DNA from: Marisa cornuarietis | Taxonomy: Eukaryota > Mollusca > Gastropoda > Architaenioglossa > Ampullariidae | Length of the DNA stretch: 64,000 nt | Assembly: GCA_004794655.1 (NCBI GenBank) | Contig: SMMW01000179.1 | Span: 573,501-637,500, forward strand | Direction: 5' to 3' | In this document: positions 33,202 through 47,000 of the stretch, piece by piece | How positions within the stretch are numbered: the first letter of the stretch is position 1 | Layout of the letters: every line of letters begins with the position of its first letter | The notes under the pieces: generated by a model | What the model was told of the DNA's origin: nothing | The model's input: the letters and a program-made list of their open reading frames with translations, nothing else | Databases searched by the model: none | Made by a program: the position numbers and the translations under genes

Positions 33202-34662
33202 GTAATAAAAGGGACAAGAAGTCAGTAAAGAAAAATGAAGCTAGATCAGAAAGAGGTGGATAAATCCTGAAAAGTCTGACATCATCAAGATGGCTTGCAA
33301 TGAATACAGTGGTGCAGAGGTTGACTTCCTTTCTCTTGCCGTTGACCTGAATGATGTCAGGCTTGATGAGCCCAGCTATAGCCAGCTTCGTGATGATCGT
33401 GCTGAGCGTACACGGCAGGCCATGAAGGCAAGTATTCTGTTAGCTTGTAAGGAGGTAATGTTTTGTAATTGTGTGAAATTGCCTTAAACCAGCTTTTCAC
33501 AAGCTATAGTATAGTATCATAACTATATGGTATCCCTCTTTGAAAATCTTTAATCTCTTTACATTCCTTATCTCATGATCTTAGCAAGAAAGAAAAGGTG
33601 ATGTAGACCATGCATACAGACAATAAAACCTGTTTATATATGTTCATATTCATATACAAAATATAAAGTATGATGTTGTTTATTTATATTGCCACATATA
33701 GTGTGATAAATTCAGTTTATCATTAAAAGGCACACAAAATACAACTTTTTTACTAACAAAAGCAGCTGTGATTCTTTTATTGCTCTAATTTGATTGCATG
33801 ATAAACATACACTTTTTGTTTTTGTATGGTAATCAAGACATGCAGCTAAAGAGCAATATACCTTGCTTAAGAACAATATACTGATGGGAAAGTGTGGGGC
33901 TAAACTCTGCTATTATAATTATTAACACTTTTTAACTTTCTTTCTGTAGTAATAGTTCTTTGCGTGAACATTAACTTTTTATTTTTTCTGGTAAATTTTC
34001 AGGCAGCAGATTCTTCTCTTACTTACTGCATTCTGCCACAAGTAAGTTAAGCCAGCTGTACAAAGTTACTACATTAAATCTTACATATGTGTGAAGTTCA
34101 TATCATTATTTGTAATGTGTTCATTTGAGATATGCTTTTGCTATTTATACAATTGCACACCTGTATCCAGATGTGTGTGTGCATGCAAATCAGTATTTTT
34201 ATAATGATTATTCAGTATTATTCAATAGCACATAATCATCCTCACAAAGAAGCATATGCTCTCAGCGCTTAAGAGGAGTAGGATGGTTGGTTGGTTGTGT
34301 TCAATGCCGTGAAGAGGAGTAGGAGACTATGAAGGACAGAAGGAGAAACAACTATGCAGACAAGTAATAAAAGAGAAACATAGAAGACACAAAGAAGAAT
34401 CAGAGAACAAACAGTACTCGATGTTTTAAGTTTCTTATAGAAACAGCTTTAATGAAATGAGTATTTAACAATCTTTATAGGATTTGAAAGTTAGGTCACT
34501 GAGACCAGAGTGAGAGCGAGACGCTAATTTGTGCATTGGGGAGATGCTAGAGCAAAGATCAAATAGCACGAAAGACTTCTAGCTAAGGAGTCTCAGCAAT
34601 GATATGATGGACGTGCAGTTGCCAAGCCATGACGTCCTACAGTGAACCTAATGGGAAGCGGG

Positions 34663-34715
<53 letters not shown>

Positions 34716-37700
34716 TTCGTGTAAAAGAAAAAGTTTCACTTTTTGCATCGCCTTACATCAATGAAAAACTCTTTGACGGCGTTGTAAGTCCCACTCCAGT
34801 AACATAAGCTTGGAAAACACCGAAATGATTGAACATCCACCCATAAGTATCCCCACCTCTACAGTGTGCGACCTCTGATCCCCTTTGAACAGGGGCGTGT
34901 TTTTACAACATTCACCGCCACCTTTATCAAATCTTTACAGTTCAATCTAGAACTCGAATGATTTCGTCAAAGCTAAAAGAAAAGAATGGAGTAAAAGAAA
35001 CATGAAAGCTGAAATTGGAACAGCATAGCATCAAGGCTGACAAGACTTTGCATCGGTCAGTGCCACGATGTATGTGTTCCAGAAAGACCGGAGAGTGTGC
35101 CAAGGACAAAAACGTTGGTGTCAGGTCGTCTGCCTGGCGCAGTTCCAACATTCATCATGTGCTTGTGGCGAAGTGCACGAGATGATGCAGACCCGCACAA
35201 ACACGACGCAATATTAAGACGTCGTTCACATGAAAATATTCGTGTTTGCTGTTTATAGTTTTCCGGGTACAAGCACAGGTAAGGAAGAAACATGGGTGTG
35301 GGTAAGGGTTCGAAATCTGCCACTAACTGAATCCATTGTACCGAGCAGACGAAACTTTCCACCTACAGTCTTTTCAGTGTGTCCGTGTTTCGGATTTTAC
35401 GGGCATGTGGATGTCCTAAAGTGCCTTTCCCTGAGCTGATCTGTGCTCTTCTGACTGCATGGATGCTTCCTTAATTCTTTAATCTTAGAGAGATTGTACG
35501 GTACGCTCAAAGAACTGATAACTCGATGTGTTATTTCCTGTTGAATCGGGTTCCTGGGTGGTTTTCCTCTTTTGTTTTCGAAGGACACAGAGAACATCTT
35601 TCCAACCTCGATCCACAACTTGATTCCCACCCATTTTTATTCGTCTCTTTACTTCTAAGCCCCCTCCCCCTTTTTGTTTTTTTGTTTGAGCAACAGCCTG
35701 AAAAGAATTTGAGCAACGGATCGATTGTCGTGGGTGGCCAGGGGTTCGCGAGGAATCGCCTGGAGGGACATTATAACCTCGTTCTTTAAAAAGCCAACCC
35801 CATATCTCCAACAGTTTTTTTTTTTTTTTAAAACGTTATTTATCGCTTTGCTTTCTTCCCAGCTCTTCTTTTGGTCGGACACGAGCTGATCTCGCTATGA
35901 TAATAGTTGCCTAGCTGGAACCACCGGACCATTTATTTATTTTTTTTTTTGTAATGATGAAGAATATGCTCAAGCCAGTTGAAGTTTGATAGCGTACGTC
36001 ACCATTCTGTCTGGTGAACCACAGAACATAGTTTGGAATACTGACAAGGGGTTCATCTGTGTCGAGGACTGCCTCCCGCCGACGACACCAAGTGATTACG
36101 TCAGCCTTGACTATCGATCTGCAGGGGGACGTCCTCACCCGTCGTCCCCACGCCGTGATCTGAATCACTCAGCAGCGCCGCCGCCGCCGCCATTGTAAGG
36201 AAATAAAGCAGGGGAGGGAAGTGAAAGGAGAGGGAAGGAGTGGAAGTGGGAGGGAGCAGAGAATCAGCCTCCGTGCGCCTCCCTTGGCGCGCATCATCGA
36301 GTCGCGCGCTACAATCCAGCAGCGGTTGTGGTTGCTGTAGTCGCTGGCTGCATGTACTGTTTGCCATTACCACCAGTAGTCTCCCCCTTCTTGCTGCTGG
36401 CTAAAGTCTGCCCCACCGTGACCTCAGTTTGGACCTTCGTGACGGGTTGTTCGTACCTCGACACTCCCTCAAACTTTGAGATGTCGACGCCACGAAGCCG
36501 ATCAGGATAGGCAGGCGCAGCCAGAGGAGAGAAAATGGCGTGAACATTGGCGCCGGAATCTTTGTGGTGAATTGTGCCAGAGTGGCAGCAGTGGTTTGAA
36601 CCTCCTCCACACGCGCGCTAGAGGTGAGCGAGCTTACTGTATCAGTCCGCTTCATGTCAGATTGCATCCCATAATAGGCCGGAGGGTGGCGGAGGGAGGA
36701 GCACACGTCAGGCGAGTGCATTGTGCGTTTGTTGTTGTTTTCAGGTCATGTTTTTTGAGGACACCCAGTGTCCAGGTCTAAGGTTCCATACCCTATTACT
36801 CATTTGGCGCCCTTGCTGGCACAGGTTCGTGGCCAAATCGTAATGTTTATATATATCGAAGTAACAAACTGCGGTCTCACCATTGTATTTACCAATATGG
36901 TATTTTGCTCTTCTGTCTAGACGTACTTTTGTTTTTACACACTTGCATACTGATGTCAGATTAAGTACTGTAGTATGTGGCTGTGTTCCCCACTATCAAA
37001 TGCACATGCATGGGACCATGCTGGCATCGGAATAGGGATTTAAAGGGGACAAAATGGGAGAAGACGTTTTCTGATCCCCGTGGTTGTCACTGCTCCCACA
37101 TTTCAGGAGCTCGAGAAGCTAGACCAATCCTCATCCACCAGGCATTTCATTTTCTCAATCGTCGATGCCTTTCTTTTCCCCGCCCTCATTCACAATCCTT
37201 TCTAATTTCTTCGTCCTGGAGAAAAAAAAACAAGCTTGCAGCGTGTGTACATAAATGCGCGCGTGCTTGTGTGTGCATCTTTCTTGCTTTACGTTTCTCC
37301 CTTTCCTTCCCTACTTTAACGTCTCTCGAGGTCGCATGCATTTTTATGTGCACGTGAACATGACGCATTCATTGCCGCACGTGCCAGAAACTTGAGGAAA
37401 GCCTGGTGCCTAAGCATCTTCAGAGAGATTCGTCATCCATCTTACTTTTAGTTGTTGTTTTTTTTTGCGTTTAAGGGGTTTTGATCGATTATCGGCACAG
37501 CTTGGCAAGTATGAGAGAGCGTTTGGTCTCCTACACGTGACTAAAGGTCTGCTACAGTGCAACTCACATTTGGGGAAATACTACCTTGTATATATAACTT
37601 GTCCCAGGCATTTAACACAAGTTTTGTATTGTAGTAGACCTTTACGAGGGGCATTTCAGTTATTCTTACACTAATATACTCGTCTTGATTTTAACTGGAC

Positions 37701-39952
37701 AGGAATGTTCTTCGCTGAACCGCGGCTTACATTCTGTTTGGGAGTCAGGCTATGTGGGAGCAGGCTGACACATGTAGGATGAAATGCTCATATAAATGTT
37801 GATTTCCATCAGTTACTCCTTAACCACCACACCACGTTACTTCCGTCATCATGTTGTTGCTTGTTGTCGATGTAGTTTTGCCGATGTAATACTTTGTGGT
37901 GTCTACAAAGCTTAGAGATACGCAAGCAAAGAACCTCGGCACTCTTAGCAGCAGAGTTCATCTATGTGTGTGTGTGTGTGCGTGCGTGCGTGTGTATGTG
38001 GCGAGGGGGGAGGTGTGAGTAATGATATATCTTTGGTGCCAAACACACGCATGAGCACAACGTGTGAGCGTGGGTACTTAGGGTGGTGTGTATATGTTGT
38101 GGGAACTGCTGCAAGATCGAATAGCCAGACCTACCAGCGCCCAGTAATTAAGAGCGCTCTCAGCAGCAGATCAAGAAAGCTGCTTTCACACACTGGCTTA
38201 TCACTTCCGCCTCTCGCTGTCTGACAGAAACCCGTAGACTGCAGGGAGAGAAGCTTCCAGCCCCTCTGGCATTAGACCTACAGAGTAGTAGAGCCACAGA
38301 AGGTTGCTGTAGTGGATTAGGTCTTCATTGCGCAAGACTTTCAATGATCCCCTCTTTTCTGTAGTTCATCACACGATGAATGTGTTTCATCGACATGGAA
38401 CACGTGCAGTGCTTGCTGTTTTCTTTAAATTCAAAGGTTTTGGAGGTTTTTTAATTACATGAATGTTAGTGGTAGACTTGTTTCTCTCGTCACTGCGCTT
38501 GGTATAGCTTCTAAGAAAAGCGTCCTTTTTATCTTCAGCAGGCCGATACACAAAGCTATGGCTGTGACATTGTGATCGAAGTACATAACCGTGATCATGG
38601 CACAATCAGTAAAATATGACTATGACCATCATGCAGGCTGTAACATGTTTGTCTGTGATAGAGAAAAGCTATGTGACAAGAAGCGCCTGTGTACCTCGCG
38701 AAAAGCGCGGCCACGAAAGGTCGAAAGGCAGTTAAATTATTAACCGCTTGTCTGTTACTGAATGTAGCAAACATAGTGGTCACATATAGCAACCGCTGTA
38801 GTGATCTTTAGTTGCCGGAAAGGACAGCTATACACCGTGCTTGTCTTGCTTCTGGTAAAGAACGGCTGTCGTATATCATCTTGTTTCTTGAAGGCCTCGC
38901 CAATCAAAGGCATCCTTATACTTATTTATAGTTATATCTCTTTATGTCATAGACCGTCAGAAAAATAATGTTGGAGATGTCTCTATAGACCATTCGCCGT
39001 ACGAATTTATTATTCTTGATGTCTTTATACCCTACAGGCCGCCAGGAACATCTGTTGTTGATAATGTCGTACCCATAGGCATTTGGAAATAACTTTTGAT
39101 GATTTTCTTCAGGATTTAGAGGGTTTCAAAGTATAATTTTATTTGGGATGGTTCTACAATCTAGAGACCGTCAATAAAGCTCCTACATGCCAAGTTTTTT
39201 TTGTCTAGTTTTTCTCAACAGTTACGCTCTCGCGTCTGTCACGTGACTTCTTTCCAAAATATTTACTTCTGTCCTCAGTCACGTGTCTTTCATATTTTGT
39301 TTGAATGTTTCGGGAGACTCTTTTTACCGTGTGTGTTTATTTGCGTGAGAGGCCACAGTTGTGTACGTGTATTTCCCGGGGATGAGGGGGCACGTATATG
39401 TCATGAGGGGGTCATTCACCTGTGTACGTGTGTCAAGAGGGACACTCATATCCAGGTCCGTGTTTTAAGGGGGTCACTTACCTGTAAACCTATCACGAGG
39501 GGACACTGTCACGATGAGTTGCTTACTTGTGTACGTTTCAGGAACGTTGTGCACTCAGCCGTGACGAGGTTGCAGCAGTGTGCTTGCAGAAGCGCTGGCG
39601 TGGCCATCTGGGACGGAAGCGGTACCTGGAGAAATTGCTGGAGAAATTTGAACAGGTGAGCAGCAGGTAGTCATGTTTTCGTCAAATACCGTCTCTGTCT
39701 CTTGCCTATCGCTTGTCTTCGTTTAATCTCATTGTCCCCTCCCCCTTTCTATTCGTTTTTATCAGAAAACTGTGGAATAATAAGACGTTTAGTGGGCTCT
39801 CCAGTTGTTGAAGCTTACCTCGAGATGTAGGCTTAAATCAACCACGTGCACAACACGTCAAGAACGTTTCTAAAAATCTGTCTACTGCCGCGTCCACATG
39901 TGGTTTTAGAATATGTTCAATAGCAGTATAGGCAACCAAAGTTTTCGTTTTT

Positions 39953-40024
<72 letters not shown>

Positions 40025-40783
40025 TAAATAGTTATGATGGACATAACTCTCACTGACGTGTGAACGCATGGCGTTTACCCCCTGTAATGTTTTGTGTGAA
40101 GAGTTCACTTATAAATGGATGCGAGTCTGAATGTACATCTAAATGTAGCTACACTCGCGGCACTCTTCTTTCTTTTTCACACAAAAAGGTCCGGCCAACG
40201 ATTCCAACATTTAATGTTTTAAAAGAAAAGGAGAAGTGAAACGGTAAAAGAAATAACGAAATGTGTAATGCCGGATGGAAAGCTAGTCTCCCCGGCAATG
40301 TCACCAGCTGTCTGCTCTGTCGATTCGACGGTCAGGTAATCCTGCACGAACAGTCAGATGAGATATTGTTCGAGAAACAGGAGTCTGCCCGCACTGTCGT
40401 TCTCCTAGTTGTACCCCATGCAGGTGAATCGTCCGCACAGGAGTTTTCTCGTACTGTTGATCGCCAGGTATATCCAAGGCAGGTGAACAGACCGCATACA
40501 CGTTCACCTGGATTGATGGCCGGCGAACTATATCCAAAACAGGTGTACGATTGCGCAGAAGAACGTCCATCCAAATTCACGAATCAGAACATAAAGATCC
40601 ACGTGGAACACAACAGTAGATCCCGGCTTGAAGATCAGCCGTGCTGTAGGTAATCCTCGGTGTATGACGATTCAGCGCTGCCCTTCGACAGGAGTGTTTC
40701 AGTGTCTGTAGTTACTGCTGTGAAAATCCGTAGAGATCTCAGATGAATTCCATTAGAGTCCTCGACGGATTGCAGTGAGCATC

Positions 40784-40830
<47 letters not shown>

Positions 40831-40973
40831 TCCATTTGTAATGCGCAGGTATCCATTCAGAAGAATGCTGATTGCGCAGCAAAAACAAAATAAATAAAAA
40901 ATAAGAAGAAAAAATAAAGTAAATAGATAAAACACCAGGAAAGTAAAAAAACAAAGACAGAAGTGTTGCTTGG

Positions 40974-41013
<40 letters not shown>

Positions 41014-44000
41014 CTTTGAAAGGGAAAGTGCTTCCACCGAAAGGCGATTTCGCACTGTGGAGGGGGGGGGGCAAGGGGGGAGCAGAGGGGGAAGCTGGAG
41101 GTGATGGTGGTAAGGAAGGAAGGGACCGGGAGAAGGGTTGTCGTTCTCTTTCGCCGCAGGTGTTGTTTACTGGTGTTGGTGCCCTCTGCCATCTGTAGTG
41201 CCGTGCTCTTATGTCCTGTAGGCCTGCCAAGTCCGCAGAGGTGGCGTACTCTCCAGGTTGCCGGATCTCTTAGGTTGCCCTATTTCTATATCCTAGACTT
41301 AGTTTGAGGACTTATTGAGATTTATGCTTGGCCTTTTTTTTTTTTTTTAAAGCTCTGGTTATGAGAGACCATTGTTTCAAGTTGTTTTTATACTGATTTG
41401 AAGAATAATGTTATGCTAGCAAGCTCATTTGTTCAGTTATATCCTAACCTATGGGTTTTTGTTTCAGTTATCAGAGTTTCCCAGGGGGAGGAGCTATTTA
41501 GTCATACCCTTTTATCTGTTTATATGAGCTTAGCATGAGGGTGGCTTGTTACCATTGTTACTACTAATGACAGTATAGTATGCCACTGCTCTTTTGGTGG
41601 GTTAAGACAGTTGTTAATGTTCAGTGCCAGCCTATGTTTATTTAAGACCTGTCTTAATTCTTCTCTTTCTTCTTTGTTTTCATGACACTCCAAAAGCACA
41701 TGTGGGGTGCTAAGCCTGTCCCCACATATGCATGTTATAGGGTCTTTGTATTTAATTAAATATTCTCCACTTAGCCTCATTCTAGTTATCTTAGACTGGC
41801 GGGGCCTACTTGAATTAAAAAAAAGTAGCGTATTACTGGGTTGGTCATCTACCAGTCTCCTAGTTCCTTTCCCTTCAGTTTTATATTTCTCCTGCCATCT
41901 TGTTTGTATTGCTGGTTTTATGGCTATTCTTCTCTCAGTTGGTGAAATAGAGATGTTTAGGGTGGTGACTTTAGGACTGCTACTCTGCTTTACAGCCAGT
42001 TTTGCTAGTTTGTCAGCTTTCTCGTTTCCTTTAATCCCAATATGGGAGGGGATCCAAAGGAACCTGACGTCTCCGTTTTCCTTGTTAATTTTATTTATGA
42101 GGGACAGTATCTCATATACAATGTCTATTCTGTTGGATGATTGGTTTTTAAGTGCCTGGAGTGCTGACAGGGAGTCCGATAGTATAAGGAATTGTCGTTG
42201 TTCAGTGTCTCTCAGTTTGAGTTGTGTCGTCTCAAGAGCTGTCTGTATAGCAGTCATCTCGGCTGTGAAGATTGACGTGTGGGTTGGGAGTTTGATTGAA
42301 AGGGTCATGTTGTCAGGAGAATAGATTCCCAGCCCGGTTGCTTGCGCTTCAGGGTCGTGGGAGCCATCCGTATATATTTGTGTAAAGTCCTTGTAGGTGG
42401 TGCTCAGTTTGAGTTTGATCTCTGAGGTGATTTGGTATTGGTGGCTGCCTTTGTTGTATTTGGTGAGGTCAGTGTCTATTTGTGGTCGCGGAAGTGTCCA
42501 AGGTGGAGTTTGCATGTTGGTGTGTGGGTAGGGTGCTGTAATTGCCGTTTCTGCTCCTTTTGTGTTTTCTATATGTTGGGTGTGTTGTTGAATAGTGGGT
42601 TGTGGGGTGGGGCGGCCTGTTCTGTGTCTGTGGGGTTGTATGTGGATCTGTCGGACTGGGTGGTCGGTAGGGAGACACTGCGTCTTATAGTAGTAGGTGG
42701 CTGTCCTCTCCTTGATAATCAGGTCTATTGGTTTTTGTCCCGTCTCTGCCAATATCGACAGGTTTGGAGTGTGCGAAGGTACACCCAACACTACTTTTAA
42801 TGCTCGGGCCTGGACTGACTGGAGTTTAGCTATGTGGTTTGACCTCAGGTGAACTAGGAGTGGGGCTGCATAAAGCAGCTTTGACATTACATGGGCTTGG
42901 TATAGGTTAAGAAGGGATTTTGGGTGGGTGCCCCAGTTGTTACCACTTACTACTCTCATTAGGTTAATTCCCTTTTTGGCAGCTTTCGTTATTTTATCTA
43001 CATAGGGGGACCAGTTTGTTTTATCCGAGAAAATTACTCCTAAGAATTGTACCTGGGAGCTATAGGTAATGGTTGTTTGGTTTAGTTTTAGTTTGGGATA
43101 TTCCATCTTTTGGTTTGGTTTTTTAAATATTATCGCCTGGGTTTTGGGGGCTGATAATTTAAAGCCATTATATTTTAACCAGTTTGCTACTTCATGGAGG
43201 TCCTCTTGGATCTTGTCAATTCCTATGATTTTAGGTATCTCGGGGTTGTTTGTTTTACGTATTTCTACTTTTCCTAGGAGGGAGGTGTCGTCTGCAAACT
43301 GTTTGACTTTTACGTGCTTTACACATTTGGGGAGGTCTGCGATCATTATGTTAAACAATAATGGACTGAGGACGCTCCCCTGGGGCACTCCATTATCAAG
43401 CAGCACCTCTTTAGACGTCTGGTTTTCCACTCTTATTGCTATTTTCCTGTTTGACAGGAAGGATCGAACTAATTGGACGATTTTGTTTGGAGTGCCTATG
43501 CGGTAGAGTTTCTGGAGCAGACCTTCATGCCAGAGCATGTCGAAGGCTTTCTCAATGTCCAAGAACACTCCACACAGGTTCACTCTTTTTTCGGTATGAG
43601 CGTTAATTATTTCCTGCTGTAAGGCTGTTATATGATCCATCGTACTACGTTTTTCCCTAAACCCACTCTGTTCTGGGGGTAGAATGTTGTTTACTTCGCA
43701 GTAGTAGTTTAATCTGCATTTGATTATTGTTTCAAACGTCTTGCCTAACTGCGAGGTGAGCGCTATTGGTCTGTAGCTAGCAGGGGATGTCTTTTCCTTA
43801 CCTGGTTTGGGGATTGGGACCACTGTAGCCATTTTCCACATGCTGGGGAGTGAGCTTTTATCGAGAATTTCATTAAAAAGCTCTAAAATATGAAGTTTAG
43901 TTTTATGATGACATTTTTGCAGCATTTCGTAGGTGATGAGGTCTGGGCCTGGAGCTGATCCCGGCCTTTTAGTTGTTAGGGCCTGCTCAAGCTCTTCCTG

Positions 44001-47000
44001 AGTTATTTTTTCTGTTAATTTAAAAGGGTCCTGTTGGTTTAAAGGGGGTAGAAAGTCTCGTTCGGCCTGTTCCCTATGTAATTTGAAGTCCGGGTCTAGA
44101 TTATAGTCTGCGCTAGCATCTTGGAATTGTTGCGCTAAGAGGTTAGCTTTTTCTTGGTTTGTTTCATACTTTAAACCATCTTTCAACAAGGTTGGCATTG
44201 TGGACCTGGGGCCCTGATTAAGATATTTTACCTTTTTCCAGCTGTCATTTAGGTTTGAATTTAAATCTAGAGATTCTGTAAACCTATGCCAGTCATCTTT
44301 TTTAGCTTGTAGGATAGTGTTTTTTTGCTAAGGACCGTGACTTTTTGTATTCTAGTCTGTTTTCGATAGTTTTATTTTTCTTCCATATCTTTAGTTTATA
44401 TTTTCTATTTCTAATTACCTTTTCACAGTCTTTATTCCACCATGCTTGGCCAGCATATTTATACTTGCTACCGTTGCCGTTTGGTGTTGCCGATTGGATA
44501 GCTTTCATGATACTGTTTGTCAGTTTGGCTGTCTTCGTATCTATGTCATCATCAGGGAGCCATACCTCACTCAGTAATGTTAGTGACTGGTATAGGTTCC
44601 AGTTAGTTTTTTTAGTATTAATTCTGAAGGTTTGAGGGTTTGGGTGATTTAGTTTGGTTTCTGGCATGGCAATCATGATTGGGAAGTGGTCACTCCCTAG
44701 GGTGTATTCTTCATAAACTTCCCATTTCAAGATATTTGCTAGTTCTGGGGTACATATTGATAGGTCTATGGCTGAGGTTGAGTCTGTAACGCCTTGGCAA
44801 TAAACATGAGTGGGCTGACCATTATTTAATAAACACATATTCGAATTATCCATTGCTTCTTCTAACATTTTGCCTCCTTTGTCTGCTTTTGGTTTATCCC
44901 TATCCCAGAGTGGGTTTTTAGCATTGAAGTCCCCTAGGATTAGAATGGCTGATAGGAAAACATTTGTTAGATCATCTACTGTGATTTTGCTGTATTTGTA
45001 CATGTTAGGGATGTATATGTTGGCTATTTTTAATTTTTTACCTGATGGTAAAGTGATTTCAGCTATGATTATCTCTAGTTCGGGGTTTAGTTGGTGGTTT
45101 ACTTCTGTGACTATTAATTCGGTTTTAACATAGATAGCTACTCCTCCTCCTGTGAGTGGTTTAGGTCTCGACTTGTAGATAGGGGGGAATTTATAGCCTG
45201 GAATTGGAATTGGTTCTCGGGCGAAGTTTACTTCCTGTAGGGCTATTACATCTGGCAAACTATTTTTAATGAAGTTTAATAGCTCGTGTTTGTTACTATT
45301 TAGTGTCCTGCAGTTCCACTGCATAAACTTCACCTGTTTGTTATCCATTTTAATATAGTAGTAAGTTCATCAGTCCTGACAGGGTTTGAAGCATAGTTAT
45401 TAACACTGGCATTTCTTTTTCTTTTAGGTCTTCATTTCTTATAATCTTGCTGCTATATTCATTTATTTTCCCCATTAATGACATGACAACTGCGGAAAGA
45501 TTGTCACAGGTCTCTGTGGTTTTTGTCGGGTCTGTTGTCGTTGGTGGGTGACTGTCTTGATCGGTGGTCATTGTATTTTCCGTTATTGTCTGGTTTTCTA
45601 TGTTGTGGTCATTTACTAGCTCTGACGCGGCTTCTTCTATGGTCTGTGAGGCTGGGACAGGGTTTTCTGACCGGGAAGCTGTCTGAGGGGCCGGTGGAGG
45701 TGGGGTTTGTTGTTCTTTGAGGGGCTCCCTAGTGGGTGCTGTGTCCTTTCTGGACCAGTACTTTTCTTTTGACGTGTTTAGCGCTTCCCTGTATGACATT
45801 TGGCCAGTTGCGCTGATCTGGCTGGCTTGCCTATGAATGACCCTACAAGGGCAGCCTCCATATCGAGCACTGTGGCCAGTGGTGCCACAGTTTATGCAGG
45901 CAAAGTCCTTGTTGTTTTGGATTGTGCACGCTCTGGTGTCATGCCCTTCGCCGCATCGCCCACAAACCGCCTTGAGTTTGCAGTTAGTTGCAACGTGACC
46001 AAAGCCGTTACAGTTGTAACACTGCCGTTCGGTCTGATGAAACTGTTCAACTCTGTAAGTTTGGTAACCTATTTTTACTGATGTAGGCGTCTCGCTGTTT
46101 TGGAATTCGAGGAGGATCGCCTTACTTGGGGCAGATTTGTTGTCTTTGGTTCTAAAACTGAATCTTTTTAGCGCTCTAACTTTGGGGCCTTTGTCGCTCG
46201 CTAATAATTCGTTTATTTCGTCCAGGCTTTCGTCAAGTGGGATATTCTTCACTACACCTAGTCCTTTTTGTTGTCAGACTTTACAGAGATGTTTTGTCCT
46301 GGTTGATAACATGTTATTGCTAGACCTAGGAATATTTTAAGATTTGCTGCCTCTTCCTGTTGGCTTTTATTTGAGCAGCCAATGATTAGTTTGTTGGTCC
46401 TGGGATTTGGCCGTATCTCTGCGACCTCACCTATTTTTCTTTTAACTTCTGTGGTTAACTTGACAGGGCCAGCTGTTACGATTGCCCTGTTTTCTTTTTG
46501 AACTGGGGCAATTACTATGGGAAATCGTAGCTCAGGCACGTTCCCTTGTCCTTTGGGAGATTTTGTGGGAGAAGTTTCCTTCTCCGATTTTTACTTACTA
46601 CGACTTGGAAGTCATCGTCCGAGTCTATATCAATGTGGTTGTCAAGATTTTGTTCGTCAGTCACGGTTGATAGTGAGTCGCTGCTTGTCTCACTGAGTAA
46701 AAAATCGTCTTCAAACTTCATGCTTTTTTTGGACAGGCTTCTGGTAATGATTTTTTCACTAGGTTTAGCTTTCCCTCTTTTGGTTTTCCGAGGGTGGTCC
46801 CCCATTGTGAACGCGTGCTGAGAAACAGCGGTCTTTTGGTTTAAAAAAAAAAAAAAAACTTTTTAGCTTATTTAGTGGAAGAAAAGTTTATCTTTTGGGG
46901 AGTACTATGTATGGAATTTGGCTAAAATTGGAGTTGATTTTACTCTGAAACTTATTTATTTAATTAGTATTTAGTTTTACTCAGAGGTAGTAAATAAAAA

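Larger units (their letters stand above)
41334..46859 (-). mobile_element. Near-full-length LINE with ORF1, ORF2 (EN-RT-RNase H) and poly(A)
   Basis: The element reads right to left: ORF1 (46805-45350), ORF2 (45348-41520), a 171-bp 3' UTR and a 15-A tail (41334-41348 on the plus strand as T). The ORF1 stop and ORF2 start are arranged TAAAATG, suiting coupled re-initiation. ORF2 holds an APE endonuclease, a reverse transcriptase and an RNase H, which places it among the I/Nimb/Loa/R1-like groups of the Jockey superfamily; the exact clade is not claimed. The 5' limit is approximate, and no target duplication was identified. Only three single-base frame breaks separate it from fully open frames. 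Confidence 0.9.

Noticed and set aside
39838..40108. Poly-Met and poly-Asp open frames
   Set aside because: They come from the (TCA)24 microsatellite.
40635..41230. Poly-Asn, poly-Gln, poly-His and poly-Ser open frames
   Set aside because: They result from the (GAT)n and (TTG)n tails of two retroelement ends.
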